Origin: Azophilus sp965116165
GTDB lineage: Bacteria > Pseudomonadota > Gammaproteobacteria > Pseudomonadales > Azotimanducaceae
Length of the DNA: 64,000 nucleotides
Assembly: GCA_965116165.1 (NCBI GenBank)
Contig: OZ220484.1
Span: forward strand, 124,001 to 188,000
Reading direction: 5' to 3'
The notes beneath the pieces were generated by a model. That model was not told where the DNA came from and did no database searches. It saw only the letters and a list, made by a program, of their open reading frames with translations. The translations under genes and the position numbers were made by a program. This document shows, in pieces, positions 59,542 through 64,000 of the stretch (position 1 is its first letter; every line of letters starts with the position of its first letter).

Positions 59542-59913
59542 GAGCTTGGTCGGTAAAGGGAGAATGGCGGCTGACGGAATGTCGGCGAGGCTCTGGTCGA
59601 GTTAGATCCAGCCTTCGAGTCGATGTATTCAAAGCGGAGCCGCCCGTCCATCCCACCTGAGCCGCCTATCAGCCCGCTGAACATTTTCTGGATTGAGACG
59701 GTCGTGTACGCACCCCGGCGATGTAGTGAGCGGACTCTCCCGATGAGCCGTGGGACGGCCGCCCGCCAAATCCGGTGACGGCCCCGTCCCCATTGATGGT
59801 CATTCACGCCCATGCCTTGAAATCGGGCTCGCGGCCCCCATCTAGCCGTTCATGCCGCCAGCCACCGCAATCGCACGATGTTGCACGCGGTCGCGGCGCA
59901 TCGAAACAGCCGG
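59542..59913. other. Decayed region with a second transposase fragment
   Basis: About 370 bp without an intact gene. 59575-59665 holds an IS1182-type transposase piece (see separate entry). The rest is GC-rich and unrecognised. Confidence 0.45.
59575..59665 (+). pseudogene. IS1182-type transposase fragment
   Basis: Reads VGEALVELDPAFESMYSKRS then RPSIPPE, matching the DEALAELESAFESMYSTRGR stretch of the fragment at 58377-58682. Only about 30 codons survive. Confidence 0.6.
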
Positions 59914-59960
59914 GGATTCTGGCGTTGTCCCGGGCGCTTCGGCAGGAAATCAACACGTGA
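59914..59960 (+). pseudogene. 3' tip of an abiEii gene
   Basis: The last 15 codons, ending ALSRALRQEINT, match the end of the intact abiEii at 63289 (ALIQTLQEEINT) and the DNA is collinear with it (offset 3329 bp). It shows that an abiEii once preceded the first xre gene as well. Confidence 0.65.
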
Positions 59961-59995
59961 TCCGAACTCGTTCAAAGTTTGATACTCGGCAAATG

Positions 59996-60013
59996 GTGTA
60001 CTATGTATGACAC
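59996..60013. promoter_or_regulatory. Putative operator in front of xre copy 1
   Basis: GTGTACTATGTATGACAC, an interrupted palindrome (GTGTnnTAnnTAnnACAC) directly before the ATG at 60014 and identical in copy 2 (63325-63342). It overlaps a TACTAT -10-like hexamer. Suits autorepression by the XRE protein. Confidence 0.5.
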
Positions 60014-60367
60014 ATGAAGCACTTTGGCCCCACCATCCGAGCGATCCGCGAACGTCTGCGCGAGGACGACCGGCGCTATTCGGTGCGCCAGGTCGCCGGG
60101 CGCGTCGGCGTCGAGCCGGCGTACCTGAGCAAGATCGAGCGCGGCGAGGTGCCGCCGCCCTCGGAGGCGACCACGGTGAGGCTCGCGAGGGAACTCGGCG
60201 AGGATCCGGATGTCATGCTGGCGCTTGCCGGCAAGGTGTCCGCCGACCTGCAGGCGATCATACGCAAGCGGCCCCGGATGTTCGCCGACCTGATCCGTGA
60301 ATTGAGGGATGCGCCCGACGAGGCGCTGCTGCGGGTGGTGCGCGAAGTGCGCGATGGAAATTGGTGA
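60014..60367 (+). CDS. XRE-family HTH regulator, copy 1
   Basis: 117 residues. An N-terminal lambda-repressor-like HTH (SVRQVAGRVGVEPAYLSKIE, residues about 22-45) is followed by a helical tail (LIRELRDAPDEALLRVVREV). The pair xre plus downstream gene (24 bp gap with GAGGAG) looks like a two-gene toxin-antitoxin or regulator-effector unit. Copy 2 at 63343 differs by only a few residues (for example E to K in SKIE, Q to R). Confidence 0.85.
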   Translation: MKHFGPTIRAIRERLREDDRRYSVRQVAGRVGVEPAYLSKIERGEVPPPSEATTVRLARELGEDPDVMLALAGKVSADLQAIIRKRPRMFADLIRELRDAPDEALLRVVREVRDGNW

Positions 60368-60391
60368 AATTGGCGAGGAGGAACACGCCCA

Positions 60392-61438
60392 ATGATCGTA
60401 CTTGAAGACAATCGACTGGAATTTCGATTTGACGAGGTGCACGAGGCGGCGCGCTGCCGCATCGGGTTTCAGCGCACCCTGCGCATCCCGGACGACGGCC
60501 GCGGCCATCCGCTGCCGCCGGGGCTCGGTGCCTTTCCGCTGCGGCATCTGGACGACTACGCCACGCGATTGCCGGAGGCGTGGCGGGCGCGGGGCGGTGT
60601 GATCATGCCGATGCACCAGGCCGAGGCGCTGTGGATCCGTTTCCGCTCGGACTATCCGTTCGCCGTGAAGGTGGCGACCGGCAAGGTCTGCGCGATCACG
60701 GGCGATGCCTGGGCGAACCATCTGAACCGCGACCCGCAGGACTACGCGGCGCTGCCCGAGCAGCCCTGGCTGGACGGCTATTGCGTCGAGGAGGGGACGA
60801 TCCGCCAGTTCGTCGCCATGCCGCTTGGCGAGGGATACACGGTGGAGGAGCAACTGACCGGGGCGGCGACGCACGGCGGGTTGCAGATCGTCGCCTATCC
60901 CATGAAGGCCGAACGCTACGCAAAACTGCGCTCGGCTCGGAAGAAACTGCGCTTGGGACATCGTTTCCTAGATGACGACATTGAGCGAGTTCTCTACTGC
61001 AAGTCCGCTCCGGATGCCGCCATGGGCCTTGCGCCCGGTGGCCGGATGAGGCAGAAAATCTACAACGACCCCCACGGCCTCGACGCCTGGGACCAGCGGC
61101 ACGGCAGCCGCTGCTTTGTCTCGCTGCTCAACTCCGCCCAATGGATGGCGGTGACCGGCGAGCTTCCGCCGACCGAGCCACCCACGGCACGGGACTACGC
61201 CGCCCGCGGCCTGCCCTGGTTCGACCACTATGGCGGGGATGCGCGGGCGGTTGCCGGCAGCGAAAAGCTGGGGGGGCTCAAGAGCGTCGTCCAGCAGGCC
61301 AAGGCCAAGGGGCGGGAGCCGGTGCCGAACAACGAGACGATTGCGGCACCGCCCGTGATTATGCTTGGGAAGACACAGGGGCGGCCGGTCCGGGAAAGCA
61401 CCGCTGGTATGGACGGTCCCGATGGACGTCTGCCATGA
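60392..61438 (+). CDS. Conserved protein of unknown function paired with xre
   Basis: 348 residues. No catalytic motif known to me. Notable segments: MPMHQAEALWIRF, the Lys/Gly-rich PFAVKVATGKVCAITGDAW, a long LPEQPWLDGYCVEEGTIRQF block with MPLGEGYTVEEQLTGAATHG, then GRMRQKIYNDPHGLDAWDQR and a Pro-rich end. No membrane helix or signal peptide. It follows xre with a GAGGAG ribosome site. The conserved coupling to a small HTH gene, duplicated in tandem, suggests an effector controlled by that regulator. The function is unknown. Confidence 0.75.
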   Translation: MIVLEDNRLEFRFDEVHEAARCRIGFQRTLRIPDDGRGHPLPPGLGAFPLRHLDDYATRLPEAWRARGGVIMPMHQAEALWIRFRSDYPFAVKVATGKVCAITGDAWANHLNRDPQDYAALPEQPWLDGYCVEEGTIRQFVAMPLGEGYTVEEQLTGAATHGGLQIVAYPMKAERYAKLRSARKKLRLGHRFLDDDIERVLYCKSAPDAAMGLAPGGRMRQKIYNDPHGLDAWDQRHGSRCFVSLLNSAQWMAVTGELPPTEPPTARDYAARGLPWFDHYGGDARAVAGSEKLGGLKSVVQQAKAKGREPVPNNETIAAPPVIMLGKTQGRPVRESTAGMDGPDGRLP

Positions 61439-61477
61439 ACATGCGCGAGCGACAGAACGAACAACGGTCGTTGGACG

Positions 61478-61582
61478 GGCTGGGTCTACGAAGCCATCAA
61501 ACGGATCTGCAAGGGGGCTGGCTGATGGACAGGGTTGCCCGGCTTCCTGTGCAGGAACGTAGCGAACTGTTTTCGGAGACGG
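61478..61582 (+). repeat. 105-bp direct repeat: abiEi end/abiEii start, left copy
   Basis: Identical to 62265-62369 over 105 bp by inspection, covering the last codons of abiEi (GWVYEAIKRICKGAG), the TGATG overlap and the first 19 codons of abiEii. The remainder of both genes is missing here, and the homology stops abruptly at GAGACGG. Confidence 0.9.
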
Positions 61583-61700
61583 AGGATGTCCCTATTGTTC
61601 AGGATACTGCGACATCAGACTGCACGTGCTAGTGTGGATTTGCTCAGCTTAATCTTTCAGAAAAAAATTTATCTTTATCTAAAAAATATGGCATTTGAAA

Positions 61701-62312
61701 ATGACACAAAATATTGAAAATAAAGTTATTTCTAGGATATATGGCCGTGGTAGGGGTTGGGCTTTTACCAAGACAGATTTTGTGGCCGAATTTGGTGAGG
61801 CCAATATCCACCAAGCACTTTCCGGCCTGACCAAGGCTGGCAAAATCCGCCGTGTCTGCCGGGGGGTCTACGACTATCCTCGCTATAGCGAGTTATTGAA
61901 TCGTCAATTGAGCCCGGATCTCGAACAGGTAGCCCGTGCTCTGGCCCGCAAATTCAATTGGCGCATTCAGCCTTCCGGCGATGCGGCTCTAAACCTGCTG
62001 GGCCTCTCCACTCAGGTTCCGGGGCGTTGGGTTTACCTCTCCGATGGTCCAGACCGTGAGTACGAAATAGGGGACCATTCCCTGGTTTTCAAGAAATCCG
62101 CCTTGAAGGATGTGGGCTTCAAATACAGGGAGAGTGGCTTGGTGGTCCAGGCTCTGAAAGCGCTGGGTCGGGAGCATGTGGACGAGAAGGTGGTCGAGCG
62201 TATCCGCCAGAAGCTCGAGTCGAAAGCCTGTGACCGTATTCTCAGGGATACCCGTTCGGTCACCGGCTGGGTCTACGAAGCCATCAAACGGATCTGCAAG
62301 GGGGCTGGCTGA
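61701..62312 (+). CDS. abiEi: Type IV toxin-antitoxin antitoxin AbiEi
   Basis: 203 residues from the ATG at 61701 (an in-frame TTG at 61695 precedes it). N-terminal winged helix (FTKTDFVAEFGEANIHQAL, GKIRRVCRGVYDYP) and a C-terminal domain with WRIQPSGDAALNLLGLS, standard for DUF6088/AbiEi antitoxins. It represses its own operon and offsets the toxin without direct binding. The TGA overlaps the abiEii ATG. Confidence 0.88.
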   Translation: MTQNIENKVISRIYGRGRGWAFTKTDFVAEFGEANIHQALSGLTKAGKIRRVCRGVYDYPRYSELLNRQLSPDLEQVARALARKFNWRIQPSGDAALNLLGLSTQVPGRWVYLSDGPDREYEIGDHSLVFKKSALKDVGFKYRESGLVVQALKALGREHVDEKVVERIRQKLESKACDRILRDTRSVTGWVYEAIKRICKGAG

Positions 62313-63289
62313 TGGACAGGGTTGCCCGGCTTCCTGTGCAGGAACGTAGCGAACTGTTTTCGGAGACGGCGGCTCAGAAAGGCACCACGCCGGCTGTTGT
62401 CGAAAAGGACTTTTGGGTTACCTGGGTACTGAGCCGACTGTTCCGGGAGCCAGTTCTTGCGCGGCTTCTGATGTTCAAGGGCGGCACCAGCCTATCGAAG
62501 GTTTATAACCTGATTGAACGTTTCTCGGAGGATATCGACCTGATCCTCGACTGGCGTGTTCTGGGTGGAGATAACCCCTTGGCTGAACGCTCCAAAACCA
62601 AACAGGCTCAGTTGAATGCGGCGATCAACGGGCGGGCGCAAAAGTACATTGGTGGTGAGCTGTTGAGATTGGTCGAAGCCACACTCGACGGTGTGTGTGG
62701 TTGTCGTGTAGACGTCGATGATCCATTTGTGATTGATATCAACTACCCTGCGGCCACTTCTGATGATTACCTCCGTTCCGAAGTACGGCTGGAGGTCGGC
62801 CCACTGGCGTCATGGTTGCCGTATGAAGATCGCACTATCAGTTGTTATGCGGCGGAGGCATTTCCCAAGTTGTTTGAGCAACGAGAATGTGTCGTCAAAG
62901 TCATTAAGTCGGAACGCACATTCTGGGAGAAGGCTACGATTCTGCACCATGAGGCCCATAGCCCCAGAGGAAATGCCCAGCCGCCTCGCTATTCACGCCA
63001 CTATTACGATCTGGCCAAGATGGCCCAGTCACCGGTCAGGGAACAAGCTTTGGCCGCCCCGGAGTTGCTGGCCAGCGTAGTGGCGTTTAAGCAGCGATTC
63101 TATCCTCGGGGTTGGGCCAGATACGATCTGGCGAAGCCGGGTACCTTGGTGCTGGTGCCTGAAGGACATGTGTTGGCCTCGGTCAGGTCCGATTATCGAG
63201 CAATGGAAAACATGATCTTCGGCGAAGTGCCTGATTTTGGAGGAATTCTGGCATTAATCCAGACGCTTCAGGAGGAAATCAACACGTGA
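62312..63289 (+). CDS. abiEii: Type IV toxin-antitoxin nucleotidyltransferase toxin AbiEii
   Basis: 325 residues. Nucleotidyltransferase motifs are intact: FKGGTSLSKVY (motif I) and FSEDIDLIL (motif I carboxylates), followed by ERTFWEKATILHHEA (motifs III/IV region) and HYYDLAKM. AbiEii-type toxins use NTPs to block tRNA or growth and give phage abortive infection. Full length, so probably active. Directly followed by xre copy 2 (53 bp). Confidence 0.9.
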   Translation: MDRVARLPVQERSELFSETAAQKGTTPAVVEKDFWVTWVLSRLFREPVLARLLMFKGGTSLSKVYNLIERFSEDIDLILDWRVLGGDNPLAERSKTKQAQLNAAINGRAQKYIGGELLRLVEATLDGVCGCRVDVDDPFVIDINYPAATSDDYLRSEVRLEVGPLASWLPYEDRTISCYAAEAFPKLFEQRECVVKVIKSERTFWEKATILHHEAHSPRGNAQPPRYSRHYYDLAKMAQSPVREQALAAPELLASVVAFKQRFYPRGWARYDLAKPGTLVLVPEGHVLASVRSDYRAMENMIFGEVPDFGGILALIQTLQEEINT

Positions 63290-63324
63290 CCCGAACCCGT
63301 TCAGGATTTGATAATCGGCAAATA

Positions 63325-63342
63325 GTGTACTATGTATGACAC
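63325..63342. promoter_or_regulatory. Putative operator in front of xre copy 2
   Basis: Same 18-bp interrupted palindrome as at 59996-60013, conserved although flanking bases differ. Confidence 0.5.
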
Positions 63343-63696
63343 ATGAAGCACTTTGGCCCTATCATCCGAGCGATCCGCGAACGTCTGCGCGAGGACGACC
63401 GGCGCTATTCGGTGCGCCAGGTCGCCGGGCGCGTCGGCGTCGAGCCGGCGTACCTGAGCAAGATCAAGCGCGGCGAGGTGCCGCCGCCCTCGGAGGCGAC
63501 CACGGTGAGGCTCGCGAGGGAACTCGGCGAGGATCCGGATGTCATGCTGGCGCTTGCCGGCAAGGTGTCCGCCGACCTGCGGGCGATCATACGCAAACGG
63601 CCCCGGGTGTTTGCCGACCTGATCCGTGAATTGAGGGATGCGCCCGACGAGGCGCTGCTGCGGGTGGTGCGCGAAGTGCGCGATGGAAATTGGTGA
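63343..63696 (+). CDS. XRE-family HTH regulator, copy 2
   Basis: 117 residues, nearly identical to the protein at 60014-60367. Differences seen: Ile for Thr at residue 7, SKIK for SKIE in the recognition helix area, Arg for Gln near 82, and Val for Met near 92. The change next to the recognition helix could alter contacts, but the operators are identical. Confidence 0.85.
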   Translation: MKHFGPIIRAIRERLREDDRRYSVRQVAGRVGVEPAYLSKIKRGEVPPPSEATTVRLARELGEDPDVMLALAGKVSADLRAIIRKRPRVFADLIRELRDAPDEALLRVVREVRDGNW

Positions 63697-63720
63697 AATT
63701 GGCGAGGAGGAACACGCCCA

Positions 63721-64000
63721 ATGATCGTACTTGAAGACAACCGACTGGAATTTCGATTTGACGAGGTGCACGAGGCGGCGCGCTGCCGCATCGGGTTTCA
63801 GCGCACCCTGCGCATCCCGGACGACGGCCACGACCATCCGCTGCCGCCGGGGCTCGGTGCCTTTCCGCTGCGGCATCTGGACGACTACGCCACGCGATTG
63901 CCGGAGGCGTGGCGGGCGCGGGGCGGTGTGATCATGCCGATGCACCAGGCCGAGGCGCTGTGGATCCGTTTCCGCTCGGGCTATCCGTTCGCTGTGAAGG
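63721..64000 (+). CDS. Unknown xre-paired protein, copy 2 (3'-partial at window edge)
   Basis: The first 93 codons, almost identical to 60392 onward (for example DDGHDHPLPPG in place of DDGRGHPLPPG). The frame is open at the end of the window. Confidence 0.75.
   Translation, partial: MIVLEDNRLEFRFDEVHEAARCRIGFQRTLRIPDDGHDHPLPPGLGAFPLRHLDDYATRLPEAWRARGGVIMPMHQAEALWIRFRSGYPFAVK

Larger units (their letters stand above)
59914..60671 (+). repeat. Long direct repeat, left copy (abiEii tip, xre, start of unknown gene)
   Basis: Collinear with 63243-64000 at an offset of 3329 bp, nearly identical from about 59990 on (only scattered substitutions seen). The right copy runs off the window, so the repeat is longer than 750 bp. 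Confidence 0.92.
63243..64000 (+). repeat. Long direct repeat, right copy (cut by window end)
   Basis: Second copy of the 59914-60671 repeat; it begins within the 3' end of the intact abiEii and continues through xre into the unknown gene. Confidence 0.92.

Noticed and set aside
59914..64000. The long direct repeat as an assembly duplication
   Set aside because: The copies differ by scattered substitutions, including changes of amino acids, and different flanking genes lie between them, so it is a real duplication rather than a collapsed or doubled contig end.

Overview
The window looks like a chromosomal segment of a gammaproteobacterium. Moderately high GC and several gammaproteobacterial gene orders support this: pepA-holC-valS facing lptF-lptG, queA-tgt-yajC-secD-secF, iscR-iscS, trmJ facing suhB, ndk-rlmN-pilW-rodZ-hisS-yfgM-bamB-der, and xseA-guaB-guaA. 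The many small mobile repeats, broken restriction systems and gene remnants recall host-associated or streamlining lineages, but that is inference and no species is claimed.

Layout. 0-13.9 kb is an accessory catabolic region: an AsnC/Lrp regulator, a collapsed amidohydrolase, two acyl-CoA dehydrogenases, a truncated mcrB with mcrC, a catechol-type O-methyltransferase, an HMG-CoA-synthase-like/OB-fold fusion, an SCP2-type thiolase, a cytochrome P450, a hisH-hisF pair and a quinone oxidoreductase. 13.9-21.4 kb is core (valS, holC, pepA, lptF, lptG). 21.4-29.8 kb is accessory: an RDD membrane protein, a thiolase-like protein, a Rieske oxygenase and Rieske ferredoxin, a lone AAA ATPase, an aminotransferase remnant, and a P450 fragment joined head to head to a 5'-truncated RTX gene. 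30-37.7 kb is core (tRNA-Leu, queA, tgt, yajC, secDF, iscS, iscR with an IscR-type operator). 37.8-40.2 kb is a decayed type III restriction-modification locus. 40.4-57.1 kb is core, with house-keeping genes closely packed and often overlapping. 57.2-64 kb is accessory: an RTX protein, transposase fragments, a NERD-nuclease/helicase remnant, and a tandem array of toxin-antitoxin-like modules (xre + unknown gene, abiEi + abiEii) whose second copy runs off the window.

The dominant non-genic theme is mobile repeats. A 98-99 bp element with IS5-like ends and 4-bp YTAR target duplications occurs in at least eight full or nearly full copies plus several fragments, sitting between core genes and sometimes supplying their stop codons or C-termini. 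A second, 77-bp repeat (TTGACA...TGTCAA ends) is found next to it at several loci. A third element with TGTCCGG-type inverted ends and a REP-like inverted pair lie in front of and inside the 5' end of bamB. No transposase that could move the 99-bp element was found here.

Most functional links are ordinary: LptF/LptG for LPS export, SecDF/YajC for protein export, BamB/YfgM/PilW/RodZ for the envelope, and GuaB/GuaA for GMP. The acyl-CoA genes at 1.6-11.3 kb and 22-25 kb probably serve degradation of a cyclic or branched lipid-like substrate, but the substrate cannot be read from sequence.
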